A DNA stretch of 64,000 bases from Blasia pusilla (lineage: Eukaryota > Marchantiophyta > Marchantiopsida > Blasiales), in assembly GCA_050084515.1 (NCBI GenBank), contig CM114273.1:42532001-42596000 (forward strand), given 5' to 3'. The notes beneath the pieces were generated by a model. It was not told where the DNA came from. It was given only the letters and a program-made list of their open reading frames with translations, and searched no databases. Shown in pieces: positions 21,801 to 33,438 of this stretch (positions within the stretch are counted from its first letter, which is position 1; each line of letters opens with the position of its first letter). A program made the position numbers and the translations under genes.

Positions 21801-23296
21801 CTCTTCCTGGTTTTGTTTCAAAATATTGAGGTCAATTTTTCCTCAAGGGTTGAAAAGACCAGGATTTCGACATGCTCTGAAGTGGTAATTTTTCTGTTGT
21901 TAATTTGTCAATTTGAAATGTATATTCTACATGGAATGGTTGATACAGGCAAGACAAGGGTATCTTGTGGTACCCATTGAGAACCACTTAGCATTCGTCT
22001 ATTCCATACTGCAAGATCATTTCCAGCAGGAGCCGAATGGCAAGGTATCTTGATCCTCTTGGCAATGATCCCTTAGATTTACCATTTCTGTATCTGGAAA
22101 ATGAACATGTACGATTATGAAGCAGGTGATCAGAATACTCAGTTGCATGGTCTGATCTCTGTGTAACTGAGATGACCTGTGTGTCGTATCAGTTGAAACA
22201 CTAATATACTGTTGTTTGTGTGGTTTTGGTTGTATTACGGTTGTTTCCGGAATTGGATGAATATATTGAGCAGGTTGTGGTATTTTGTACAACAATAAGG
22301 ACAAGCACGTTGATGTCAGAACTTTACAGAAAATGTGGTCTGTACACTCGGGAACTTCATATGCGCAAGAGAGAGACCCACCGAACACGTGTTGCAGCTG
22401 AGTTCCGGACATCTGAGGGTGGTCTCATATTGTTTACCTCTGGCGCATCAGTTTGGGGAGTTGCAAATCCCGATGTTACCCTTGTCCTTCAGGTATTTAG
22501 AGGGTAAATCGTATAGTGGGTATTTTGGGTTTAGTGTCTGACTGCAAGTACTGCTTGTCGTCAGGTGCTTGTAACTGCACTTTATTTGGGTAGTTCAGTG
22601 ATCTCAGTTATGCAAGAATCGGGGTTGAGAGTAGGAGATGGTCTACTTACATTGACCTGAATTGGTCTGTTGCAATCTGAGTAGGTTGGATCACCATCAG
22701 GAAGGGAGCAGTATGTCCAGCGAGTTACATCAACAGGACAAGAAGAAAAGGAACGACAGTCCTTGTTGATACTGATGCCTCATGAGGACTCCTTTCTAAA
22801 GCAGCTGTCTGGCCTTCCTGTTGTTCTGTCTTCTCAGCTCAAAGCACATCCCGAGTCCAGAGCCAAGGTAGTGCACTCTGGTACAATTCCAGACTGCTCG
22901 ACTTGTGTTGCAATTTGTTTTGAATCTTACACCAGAAATAAGTTGATCCATGAATTCTAGTCACAATCTGGTAGGCTGGCACTAGTCCTCTAACTCTTCC
23001 CCTATCACAGCAGTATCAATTCACATATGGGGATGTGGTCTTTCTCGTATATTCAGGAGGTTTAACTTGATGTTTGGCAGGTGCAACATGCCCTGCAGGA
23101 GGTTGATGCCCACTTAAAGATCAAAGCTTACTTGGCCTGGCTCAGATACTCTGTGATCAACGTGATGTCAACGTCTGCCAAACAGGAAGTTGTCCTTCTG
23201 GCAAGTGCATATGCTACTGCATTGGGCTTCCGGAATCGGCCTCTTCTATCTGAAAGGACAATTGCAGAACTGGGCCTCTCGGGTTTCCTCAGTTGA
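18844..23296 (+). CDS. DEAD-box RNA helicase-like protein, RH25/26/31 type, with degenerate ATPase motifs (probable pseudoenzyme)
   Basis: Eleven exons join in frame with GT-AG introns: 18844-19377, 19638-19780, 19969-20078, 20313-20368, 20819-21043, 21246-21452, 21672-21758, 21949-22044, 22274-22492, 22685-22867 and 23081-23296. They encode about 691 residues. The N-terminus is Ser/Arg/Gly-rich like an organelle transit peptide, followed by TFPGGVSKWQWKRM, typical of this plant family. Intact parts are the Q-motif region (TMTRVQEATLP), Ia (CPTRERA), GG, Ib (TPGRL) and IV (VVVFCTT). Altered parts are motif I (GTGKT is GNDEI, about 273-277), II (DEAD is DELQ, 388-391), III (SAT is STS, 419-421), V (ARGVD is VWGVA, 546-550) and VI (HRLGRTGR is QRVTSTGQ, 571-578). 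The C-terminus is also family-like (AYLAWLRYS, ELGLSGFLS). ATP hydrolysis should be lost while much of the RNA-contact surface remains. The first two exon borders are least certain. An AATAAA lies at 23303. Confidence 0.88.
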
Positions 23297-24738
23297 CCAA
23301 AAAATAAACATAACTTGTCCAGAAAGTATGTAAGCCTTGCACTGTTCACCTGTGTCCACTTTCATGGTTCCTACTTCATTATATTGTGGCAATGCAGTGT
23401 CCGGGTTCTCTATTTTTCAAACAGTAGTATGCCTGTTTCTGTGTAGTCAGATCTTTCCTTATAGGCTCAGATTAGAGGTCGTTGCACAATTGTTTCTAAA
23501 TTGTTGAATGTGGGCAGGGTACTGTCAGTCCTACCATGGAAGAAGCCCAGATGTGACTGGCTTGATGAATGATCTTAGAGATCACTCGGCCATGTCAAAG
23601 ATAAACAAACCATTTGTAGTCTTGCACATGTTGGAATGCTTTTGCCTCCTAGTGTATTGGTCACAAATGAGTAAGAGGGACTCTAAGAGTTTCACAGAAT
23701 ATCTGATGAATGCAATGGTGTCTTCAATTGCAATAAGAAAATCTGATCTGTAAATGAGTAGAACTCATTGGGATTTAAGATGAATTGAGTGGAAGTAATA
23801 AATTGGTGGAAGATACAATATCAACTCGGTAGCTGAAGGCACCATCATCTATCCTCCGGACAAGTAGACAAACTTGTAGAAGTCATGTGTCTTCTTACCT
23901 CTTAGGACATTGTTCTAATGACATATAGCCCATTAGGTCACATCTTCCCAAGCACATGTACTACCAAAAGTATCTCATTACTAGTTTCCAGTTATACACA
24001 TGCAGGTCTATCTTTTCCTCCAAATCCCAAATCCAAGGTCATGTTAGGACCTTGCCCTGGGTTTCGTGTATCTCATAGTTCCTAAATCCGAGGTCATCCT
24101 AGGACCTTGCCCTAGGTTTCAAGCATCTCATAGTTTGTGCTCATCTTAACTTCTATCTATTGGCATCTCGTAGTTGGCTTTGTAAATTTTCCATTTTTGT
24201 TTCGAAACTAGTTTGATGGCATTATTATCCTTTCCGATCACTCTCACCCTTTGGTTTATTGAGACAACAAAAAGTAATTTTATTCCAGGCCTTTCCACTA
24301 TGCAAAGAACCATTTTCTTGTAGTTTATATGCATGGATTAGTTGTGTCATTTTGCTTCAACATTTTCCATACAAAGTGAGTTATTCACATGCTCTCTCCC
24401 TCTGATAAAGAGAAAGGCCATAAGAAGGTGAACATTGTGTCAAGGTTCCTACATTGTGGGGACATCACATCAAAAGTAAAATGCTCTGTTGTTGTGCATA
24501 CCAACCGGCCCACATTCAAATATGGTGCAGTAGTAAAGCGTTTGCCAAGGCAAAATATAGGAATTGCAATGGATTCACACTAAGATGATTGCGTATTGGA
24601 GAGGTCTCTTGAAGGAGATACAAGATACGAGACGTGAACATGGTTAAGCGATTCACACATTTATGGTCATGGTTAAGGAAACTTGAATCAAGGCTTGAGA
24701 GGAGTCGAGTCTAGAAAGAGTAGTTACCAAAAAGAATG
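23297..24738. repeat. Downstream region with a 55-base tandem duplication (24029-24138)
   Basis: No gene was recognised after the DEAD-box stop codon. Two copies of a 55-base unit starting AAATCC(A/G)AGGTCAT lie at 24029 and 24084. A further 'ATCTCGTAGTT' near 24165 may be a third partial copy. The rest is AT-rich without features. Confidence 0.55.
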
Positions 24739-24739
24739 A

Positions 24740-25200
24740 AAATTGGATTTGGGACATAACTAGCGTTTTGGGTATCAATGTATTTTGGACCATAATTTTT
24801 AGATCTGAGATGTGTTTGGGATGAGTAATGTGGCGTTGGAAAATTTATGCGAATCCTATTCCAACCCACAAAAGATCTAGATGAATTAACAAACAAAGGT
24901 TGCGAAATTTTTCAAAAATGATTGAATATGGAGTTGTTTTGAAAGCCACAAGCAACGGCTCGAGAGTCCTTCCGAAGATAGGGGTAGGGCGGAGAATCCC
25001 GTAAGTACCACTAAGGGGGAAGGTCTTCAAGGATGCGCGAGACTCGAACTTCATCTTAGGGAGCCACGCCGTGAACCAGGGATAGGGAATGGATCGAGAT
25101 GTTGGCATTGGGGTCCGAATTCCCAGCCAAGTCCAAGGAAGTGGATTGCAAAGGTCATCGTTGGATTCCAACCCAAGACTCGTTTTTTGTGTCTAAGTTA
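24740..25200 (+). repeat. Partial LTR-like repeat, inverted relative to its neighbour
   Basis: The reverse complement resembles 25590-25980: both carry 'CTTGGCTGGGAATTCGGACC' / 'CTTGGTTCGGGTTTCGAATC', a 'GAGACCTTCCCCCT'-like block and 'CCCAAACACATCTCA'. It is therefore a fragment of the same LTR family in opposite orientation, forming an inverted pair around 25200-25560. Confidence 0.6.
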
Positions 25201-25238
25201 GGGACTCATGTGAGGTCTATTCCATGGTTGGGATTGCT

Positions 25239-26245
25239 TGTCGTGCGCCTACTCTCCTCGAACGTCAATCTCAATGTTGTGGAAGCGTATGTTCAGTAGG
25301 ACACGCTCTTATCGCCAACGTGCACCCAAACGCACTCACATTAGTCTGGCTTCGGGTCAAGCGACCTTCCAACCTATCGAGTGCTCGACTTGACACCTCA
25401 TCAAGCTCAACTTTCCCTCATTCCTAGGTTCACAACACGAGCAAGTCTTTCGAGACTTGAGACAAACTTTCTCGTTAGTCCAGACACCTAAAACGGCGTT
25501 TGGGCGCTTAGCGGTCCCAACTGTCCAACGGACCTTGCATGAGTCCCCAACCGAGACTCAAAAATATAAATCAGGAGTTGGAATCCAATAGGGATCTCCA
25601 ATATCCACTCTATTGGACTTGGTTCGGGTTTCGAATCCCAACGCCAAACTCCCGATCCGTTTCGTGCCCTTGAGTCGCCCCGCGGCGCCCAAAGTGGGGT
25701 TCGAGTCCCAAGCACTCTTGGAGACCTTCCCCCTAACTAGTACCTCTGCGGATCTCCGGGGTCCCCCTTCCTTTGAGAAGGAGCACTCGGGGCCCCTCTT
25801 TTTGACCCTCAACTGACTTCCTTTACATACTGTTTTTTGCCCATATCTCGGCTTTTGCTAAATTTTTTTCCAAGATCTTTGGTGCGTTGGAACCAACTCC
25901 GCATAAGATTTACAATGCTATCCTACTTGTCCCAAACACATCTCATGACTAAAAGTTATGGTCAAAAGTACAGTAGAAAACTCCAACCGCTAGCCGCATC
26001 CCAAGTGCGGTTCTCACTCCTTGGCCACGTCTCCTTCCAAGACTCAACTTCGCTTAAGTTTGGGTTCCACGTTTGGTTCCGGTTTCTTAGCCTCCACCAT
26101 AAACGCATGAAACACTTGCAACGCTCACCGCACTTGCGTCTCACACTTGTGTTTCTCTAACTCCAAAGCGCAAACCATCCTAGCGTGAGCTCGCTAGAGT
26201 TCGGATGTCGCGCTTGGTGCTCGTTTGGTTATGAGGGTCGCGACA
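25239..26245 (-). repeat. Solo LTR-like repeat, family B copy A
   Basis: On the minus strand it begins TGTCGCGACCC and ends GGCGCACGACA, giving the TG...CA ends of an LTR, about 1007 bases long. A homologous copy at about 53265-54263 has the same orientation. No matching target duplication was seen at the flanks. No internal retroelement domains lie next to it, so it is probably a solo LTR. Its terminal bases resemble those of the methyltransferase gypsy LTR (TGTCACG...GCGCACGACA), which hints at related integrases. Confidence 0.65.
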
Positions 26246-28614
26246 CCGCTAGTCATACGAATACCATTTTAGGTGCTTGGACTATCCAAAAACTTTGTCC
26301 CACAAGAGTATGGAGTAGGCCTAGATAGGAAGGCTATATGTGTAGTCAAGTGTGGAGAGGCCAATAGTGATCTGTTGGCCCCCTTGGTAGCATATGTGCA
26401 TAAGTTATCATCTGGAAACTTTCTTGGAACCTTCTTGGAAATTTTTGTTGGAGGTTTTTCAAATTTTAAGACCGCATTGTGCAAGTTGAGGTGACATGTG
26501 TGCACATATCACCTTTTTGGAGCCTAGGGGGCTTTGAGAGAGGTACATCCCAAGGGAGGCTTGGAAAGGCTCATCTTTCCATAATTAAGCTGCTTTTGAA
26601 CCATAGGCTAAGGTAGGGTGCTATCGACATGCATTAGACCTAAATCCCCTCACGTTAAGGGTAGGTTTGTCTTGATTGTTATTCAATGTTATGAGAGAAC
26701 GGTGTGTTTCTCATTTGATTTTCATCATTGGAAAAGCCACGTGATCACGAAATTGATGATAGATGTAGGATTTTGTACGATTTTTTGGGTATTTAGAAGG
26801 AATATATGTCATGCAAATCCTTCTAAATAACTTCTATCTATTGTCATGCAAATCCTTCTATTTTGCATATATGATTTTGGGAAGAGAAATAACGAGTGGT
26901 GAAAATGTCAATTTCTCCTTGGATATTCAGAGGAGAGGTCATTGTGAGGGTGTGCCATGCAAGGAATATTTGGAGTTGGATGTTGTGGGCAGAAGAAGCG
27001 GTAAGAGAATATGATGTGTGCATCCATAAGGTCAAAAAAGGGTGATGGTAAAGTAATTTCAAGGGTGTGATATACGATTTGCACCATAACAAAGACATCA
27101 GCAAGAAAGTTGCTTGAAGAGCATAAATCATAGATGCAAACGAGTGCATTGTGAGAGAGTATTACTGCTATCACATTTCTTGTAATAAAAATATGACTAT
27201 GTAGTTTGTGAGAATTTGAGACATAGGTATCAAGCGTATGTGTTGAGTCTTAGTACATGCAATGATAAGTTCGTGGGGAAAAAGTCCAAAAAAAAAGGGC
27301 ATTAGACAAGAGGGAAGCTACTTCGGGACTCCTTGGCTGGTTGGTGGAAAGTAATGATATGTATAGACGGGGAAAGAGAGTAGTCCGATGTTGGAGAGTA
27401 GTCGCAACCTTAACCAAGATTGGGTGTGCATTAGGAGTGGCGATGAAGAGTAGACGTATGGTTGAATTTCTGTCAGCTTCACGAATTCCAAATTGGTATA
27501 TGAGTGTAACTTGCCCAATGGTGGACTTTGGTAGTATCCAATGAGGCATTCTTGAGTTTGGCGATTTGGTTGATTGAGTACAATGCTTTGTGGGAAGGAA
27601 TCATTGTTCTCATCTATAGGTTATCTACCCTTGTAGGACATAGCGTTGGTAAAAAGGCTAGTCTGATGGGAGGTCATTGTCGAGAGATTGAACCTCAATG
27701 GTGGAGAGCATGTTATTCCAATTGTGATTCAAATGAATAATAAGAGCATACAAAGTAATGTAAGAGGTAGCAGTAGGTAAATATGCAAGACTATGAATGA
27801 GTGAGTTGGTAAATCAGAGAGCTCATTGTTACCTTGCTCTAATCAGTTGGTAGTTATGTGTATTGCTATTCACAGACTTCATACCTCTTTTGCGACTTAT
27901 GGACAACAATGCCCCTTCTACTTTTGATGAGGTTGAGTTTAATTTCTTGGATGGAATACTAATTTGTGGGATGGCCATCCCTAGGAAGATGCAAGGATGC
28001 TGGTGACACCATTTCATATTTGATCGGAGACAACCAATATGGTTGCATACCTAGTGAGTGCATGCAAAAAACTAGCTCGCAGATTGGAATAGAGATAGCA
28101 CAATAGCTTTGCATTTGGAAATCTTTAAGTAGACATGAAGAAGGCTATGAGTTTAGGGACTTTTTTTAGTCAAAGTGACTTAGTTGGTAGAAAAAGGGGT
28201 ATGTAGTGTAGCAAGTTGGTGGTAGTAAAGTAAAGAAGTGAATGTGCTAGGAGAGAATTATTTTAGTGAGTAATGTAGCTCAAAAGGTTTTTTAGAATTG
28301 AAAAATTTTATGCAAGAAAATTTCATGCATGGATGGGAGAACATATGCACACTACAATATATGTAGTGGGGGTGCAGGGTGAATGTGTGACCAGATGACG
28401 AGATCATGGATGTGAGCAGTAGGTTCAAACCTTATGGTGAGTTTTGTATATGTGTGTGGTGTGTCATATTTGATGTTGTACCTCGCAAGAGCAAGAGTTG
28501 CAATTGGTTCACATGATATATGTGTTATCGCATGGTATGAGAGATTGATTTAGTGAGTCATTAGGAAGCTCATTGGGGGTGTATGGTTGTGAGTTTTGGG
28601 TTGTGGGGACAAGT
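26246..28614. other. Intergenic, no gene recognised
   Basis: No open frame has a recognisable domain and no splice structure was found. Short frames of about 60-110 codons occur on both strands at the level expected by chance. Confidence 0.45.
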
Positions 28615-29895
28615 TCTTGGTGCAAGGTCTCAATATGAGCATGTTTGCAAAAAAAATGGACAACTCCGTCCCTAGGATGGACATGGACAGACAAGTTTGG
28701 ACATGTCCATGAACATGGATTGCAAGAAGTGGGGCCCACACTTTATAAATCAGGGTGGAAAGCAATGTAGGGACGGGCATGGCAAGAAGGGGAGGGTGGG
28801 GAACAACATGAAAATATTTTTGATTTTTCTTTCCCTTATAGAAGGGTCCAAATTTTAGTTTAGTTGTAGTTGTGTGTCCTTGCTTTTGGCTTATTAGATT
28901 CATTTCGATTAAGATTTTGGATGCAACCCTTGCCATGATCGTTGATAGCCCATTTTCATGGGATCGGGTTCTAACTAATGTCGCCGCCCCAAAGAGGATG
29001 GCTTATGTGGATTGATAGGGAGAAAGTAAGCAAAACAATAGGAGAACTTACAAATATATTTATGGCCTTTATATTTAAGCATAATCTTTACCTATTAAGG
29101 TTGTAAGGCTCTTCTCTTCAAAAGAAGTTCAAACTTACTACAAGAAGTGAAGCCTTCTAAAAGAAGAAAAGGTTGCGCTATGGAATTTTCTTCAAGTCAA
29201 AAAGGTTTTTTCTTTTTGGATGCAAATCCAGCCTAGTGTATTGGCAAAAAGTTTCATACAAGTGTTGATCAAAAGCACAAATAGTGAAAACTTTGTACAA
29301 GAAGTTTGAGCATCCACGTGTTGCTCTCTAAATCGCTCGATATGAGCAACATCTTTGTGTGTGATCAATATAAGCAACACTTGGAAGCTCTAAGTGCATC
29401 ATTCTTATGTAAATAGGTAGGTGGCTACTCTCCATCACTTCTTCCTATTTATTTTACAAGTTTAAATTAATTCTAGAATTACTATTGATTTATAGAAGAA
29501 ATGGGAAGCTCATGTTGATTCCCATTAAATCTGGCCATTATTTGTGGGGCTTTCTCTTATGCAAGGTTGCATATGGAAAAATTATGTGTTCACAGATATG
29601 TCTATGTCCGTAGACTTACGTCTGTCCAATGGAAGGACTTGTCCATATGGACCCCATCTTCCCCATCTTCCCCTTCTGTCTCATTCCCTCGACTTGCTTA
29701 TCTGTTCCATATTTTCCCTTTTCTTCCTTTCTCCACCCCCACTTCCTCCTCCTTATTGCCCCACTCGCCCTTGCCCTACCTTCCATCATGAACTGTAAGT
29801 GTGGATCCCATCTCTTGCAATCCATATCTTTGGACTTGTCTATCCTAAGGATACTCTTGTACATTTTTGTGCAACCATATTCTTATTAACCACTT
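28615..29895. repeat. Pair of inverted repeats about 1.1 kb apart
   Basis: Bases 28615-28800 (minus) resemble 29760-29895 (plus). Shared blocks include 'CTTGCAATCCAT', 'GGACTTGTCTATCC' / 'AAACTTGTCTGTCC' and 'TACATTTTTGTGCAA' / 'CATTTTTTTTGCAAA'. Between them lies AT-rich DNA and a pyrimidine-rich tract (29640-29790). This may be a foldback-type DNA transposon or two independent insertions of one small element. No transposase is seen. Confidence 0.5.
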
Positions 29896-29944
29896 GGAAT
29901 AGGCCAACAAACTCCTTTAGGTTGGTTGGGCAACTCTTATTAGA

Positions 29945-30571
29945 GTGTCGTGCGCATACACATCGCTACACAACATACATCGCTATCATCGAATACACAC
30001 ACAAACACACACGATTCCATGCTAACTCATGGCATCCATACACAAAGGCGAGAAGTACCAAAATATCTCCAATTAAAGTAAGATCCAATCTCTCTCTACA
30101 CCTCTCAAAGGTGTGCACTCTCTCTTATGTCAAACCAAAACCACTCTCCTAATGAGAGGCTTGGGTTACACTCACAAGGCAAGGGACCATAGCTCCGCCG
30201 CCTTATGCCAAGAGGTTCAACAAAGAGAGAATGAGCTCTCAAGCTCTCTCTCTTGGAGGTATACCCCCTTCCCTCTCCCAAGCCCTCTCAACGGTAACCT
30301 ATGCTCGCAGGTCACCTCCTTGTCTCTTAACCTGCTGTAGCGGGTCAATGGCAACTTCCCAAAGTGGAAAGTCAACTATCCCCAATATGGAAACTTACCC
30401 GAAATAGTAAGTTTTTATATATGGCTCCAAATGAGCCGAAACGAAAGGAAAACCTGCTGTCTCAGGTTTCTTGGGGCCTCAACAGGTCATCCTCAACCTC
30501 TTGGGCATGTCCTCCACTACTCGTGTAGACGCTCTGCAAGATCCCACCGATCTATCCTAACAGTCGTGACA
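29945..30571 (-). repeat. 3' LTR of gypsy copy 2
   Basis: Homologous to the solo LTR at 63095-63739. On the minus strand it starts TGTCACGACTG at 30571 and ends GCGCACGACA at 29945. Two bases separate its start from the extra LTR-tail copy. Confidence 0.85.
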
Positions 30572-30573
30572 GA

Positions 30574-30718
30574 TGTCGTGCGCATACACATCGCTACACA
30601 ACATACATCGTTGTCATCGAACACACACACACACAAACACACATGATTCCATATACAATAACTCATGCCATCCATACACACAAGCGAGAAGTACCAAAAT
30701 ATCTCCAATCCCCCCCTA
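30574..30718 (-). repeat. Extra LTR-tail copy and G-run of gypsy copy 2
   Basis: Bases 30574-30708 duplicate the LTR tail at 29945-30077. They lie directly after a run of seven G (plus strand C at 30710-30716). The arrangement is identical to 7881-8016 in copy 1. Confidence 0.85.
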
Positions 30719-30894
30719 GCTGGTGGTTAGGTCTTTGTAACTCCAGATAGCCATCTATCCCTACCTACCATGACATACATCTCTAGGACGCTAAGAGCAG
30801 AAAGGCCGGGTGCTCATGTGGCCCCATCGTTAGTCGCATTCCTTTCATCCATGTCACACAAAAAGTCGGAATCAAAACCTACCTAGTATCTCCT

Positions 30895-31035
30895 CTATGT
30901 ACATCTGGGACACATCCATCGTCCCCAAGGAACCCTAGTGAGAGGTGGCGTCAGACATGCCATATGCCAACCTCTCAAACATTCATCACAGGCTAGCATC
31001 GTGGCCGCACCACGAGTAGAACCACACAACATACA
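30895..31035 (-). pseudogene. PHD finger of gypsy copy 2
   Basis: A complete C4-H-C3 finger is seen: CMLC, CDEC, HMAC, W, CPRC, followed at once by a stop. Spacing equals copy 1. The finger sits at the end of a frame (30895-31221) that also holds the CxxC end of the integrase C-terminus (NCGPCHLPN). Residues between the zinc ligands differ at several positions from copy 1, but all eight ligands and the Trp are kept. Confidence 0.87.
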
Positions 31036-31221
31036 ATGCAAGCCTGCAGGAACTACCGTTGAGCTCAGATCTACTTTACCATCAATATTAGGAAGGTGAC
31101 ATGGCCCACAATTACGCACATGGTCCTTCCATACCATACCATCGCGTCCCTCCAGCAAGAGAACACCGAATGGAAAAACGTCACGCACTCTAAGAATAGT
31201 ATGCCCTGCAATCACATCCAA

Positions 31222-32433
31222 CGTCGTCGATGCCGTCTACTACAAGTAGACATAATCTCCCTCATGAAACCTTTGGATAGTTGGTCGATAACCACCACCC
31301 CGAATAGTTGCATACCTCAACGTATCCCGATGTTGCGCAATCGCCTAGTTCTCGAATGCTATGGGCATCACTCTCCGAAAACAACTCAGCCCTCTGAGAA
31401 CATGCTCGCATCCATACATCTGGGTCATCAAGATCCAGCACCTCACAAGCATCTCGACAAATGGCCGAGCTAAACCTCGCTCTCGGCCATGAAGTAGCAG
31501 GTACGGTGAAAAAGATGCTAAGGATGCCTGCCTGCTGAATCTGTATCCCATCGCCAACCATGGCAAGTGGAGGTCCCAATCTCCTAGGTGACCTCTCAAC
31601 AAGCCATATTTGTGTAAACCCCTCTTCACCGTTTGCACAACTCTCTCCGGTAATCCATCCGCCTCGGGATGATCTCGCGAAGTTGTGTGGTGGTCGATCA
31701 GCGCTTGATCACACAAGGCCTCGAACTCACCGCAAAACTCGATACCCTGGTCTCTCAACACCTCAGCCGGTGCGCCATAATGACTCAACACTCTGTCAAG
31801 GAAGGCATAAGCTACTCCCTCACTCGCTTTGTTAGGCAATGCAACCAACTCGATCCACTTCAAGAAGTGCTCGACCATCACTAACACATAACGACTGTGA
31901 CGCTCCGTCAAAGGCAAAGGTCATGCAAAATCCAAACTCCATCTATAACCTAAGCTCATGATCGGTAATGGATGCAATTGTGGAGTCAGAGCATTGAACA
32001 ATGCTCGGACCCGATCACACACCATGCACATAGTAACAAATTGTTGAACGTCAGTCTGCATGCCTCGCCACCAATACTAAATCTGGAGCAAGTTGTATGT
32101 CCGCTTCACCCCAAAGTGACCCAACTCCTCGTGGGCATGCTGCACTAGTCGTGCTCTCTCCAAAGGATGTGGCACTACGCGTACTCTATCATCCTCCCAA
32201 ACCCTCAAAACGTGTGTCCCCTCCCAACGGAACCGTGTGGCCCGTTGTAGGATACAATCCCACTCTCTAGCACCCACGGTGCTCGCAACGCTGCCAGTAG
32301 GAAGGTACTCCAAGACTACTCCATCATCATGAATATCTCGGCCACCTGTCGTCTCCTCACTCGCCTCGGGATCCAAGGACTCTCCACTAGAACTCGCCAT
32401 CGAAGTCTCCACACTCAGGCTCTCCATAGCCAA
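31222..32433 (-). pseudogene. Integrase of gypsy copy 2
   Basis: The zinc-binding part is in 32077-32433 (HAHEELGHFGVKRTY) and its CxxC pair falls in a broken stretch near 32020. The catalytic core is in 31345-31917: the segment after the first Asp (MPLTERHSRYVLVMVEHF), the second Asp (LRDQGIEF) and the Glu segment (PEADGLPERVVQT). The first Asp lies just upstream, separated by a stop. The C-terminal region to about 31222 leads to the PHD finger. Frames are broken at about 31345, 31917 and 32077. Confidence 0.88.
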
Positions 32434-32502
32434 TATGCATAAATAGGCTTACGCGTGCCATCATGGCACTGACTCCTCACCACTCTCTCTATGCCATCGA
32501 GC

Positions 32503-32970
32503 TCATGTCGCATCTCGCTGACTTGGGCATAGGTCACGACTCAACCCATCTGCATCCTGGTTGAGCGTCCCAGGTCTATGTACCACCTGAAAATCATACT
32601 TCTGCAACAACAGAGCCCATCTCGCAAGCTTCTCTGTACGCTTGTCGGACTCCATCAACCACTTCAGTGGTTGAGGATCTGTGATGATGGTAAAGGGGTT
32701 GCCGAAAAGGTAATACCTCAAATGCGCCACAGCCCACACTGCAGTCAAGCACTCATCCTTAAACGAGTTGTACTTCGCTTGTGCAACGTTGTTTGAGCCC
32801 CTAGCGTAAGCCACCATGAACTCTCTACCCTGATCATCATGTTGGGTGAGTACCGCTCCAAGCCCCAACATGCTCCAATCTGTGTGCAAATGGAAAGGAC
32901 GCCCTCTGATCGGTTCCCTAAAGATGGGCGCGGACGTCAACTTGTCCTTGAGCAACTAAAATGCTTGCTC
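32503..32970 (-). pseudogene. RNase H of gypsy copy 2
   Basis: A 150-codon open frame covers the RNase H domain: HTDWSMLGLGAVL (first Asp), ECLTAVWAV (Glu), ITDPQPLKWLM (second Asp) and NQDADGLSR (last Asp). All four acidic catalytic positions are present. It is preceded by a TAG at 32956-32958 at the same site as the TAG at 5670-5672 in copy 1. This is the best-preserved coding segment of the family in the window. Confidence 0.9.
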
Positions 32971-33128
32971 CTGCTCATCCCCCCACTGCCATTCGTGATC
33001 CACCTTGGTCACCAAGGTTAGCGGCTTCGTAATCGAACTGAATCCCTTGACGTACCGTCGATAGAAGTTTGCCAATCCCATGAATGCGCGAATACGGCTC
33101 ACATCTGTAGGGCGTGGAATGCGTGAGA
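32971..33128 (-). pseudogene. End of reverse transcriptase of gypsy copy 2, truncated
   Basis: Only the thumb and connection segment is present (RIPRPTD, FMGLANFYRRYV in the minus-strand frame), homologous to 5500-5672. The palm with YIDD is missing because the element is cut by the copia LTR at 33128/33129. Confidence 0.8.
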
Positions 33129-33438
33129 TGTGGAAAATTGCTACACAAGCATAATTGGTGGAAAACGGCTCTCACACACATACCATCATGGAGAACAAAA
33201 TTTGCAATGAGAGAATAAGTGGAGGATGGTCCTCTTCTCAGTTATATAGGGTATGTACAAGCAACCCTAACCCTACCTTTAACCATAGTCTCGAGTTATA
33301 CTAACTGTGATTAACTAACCCTTGTTAAGATAATCGTGCTTAACTTACTAACCAAGATTAAACTTCCATGGTTCGTATGAGTACCAAATGTAGCAATTAA
33401 GATGTCTCATGAGCTTGACTGTAACTCAATCTTCAATA
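33129..33438 (-). repeat. 3' LTR of the copia element
   Basis: 310 bases, paired with 37970-38280. Contains CAACCCTAACCCTA, which looks telomere-like but is simply part of this LTR and recurs in the partner. Confidence 0.9.

Larger units (their letters stand above)
29945..33128 (-). mobile_element. Gypsy methyltransferase family copy 2, 3' half
   Basis: On the minus strand it carries, from high to low coordinate, the end of RT, RNase H, integrase, PHD finger, G-run, LTR-tail copy and 3' LTR. It is cut at 33128 by the copia LTR; copy 1 continues at the homologous point (5500) into RT. The upstream part, including any methyltransferase, is not found beyond the copia element at 38281, so it was lost. 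This copy preserves longer frames than copy 1 and is useful for reading damaged codons there. Confidence 0.9.

Noticed and set aside
25558-26160. Frames of about 80-110 codons inside LTR family B
   Set aside because: The region is an LTR shared with 53265-54263, and the frames are not conserved between the copies.
33265-33290. Telomere-like CCCTAACCCTA
   Set aside because: It is part of the copia LTR and recurs in the partner LTR near 38107. Only two units are present, so it is not telomeric DNA.
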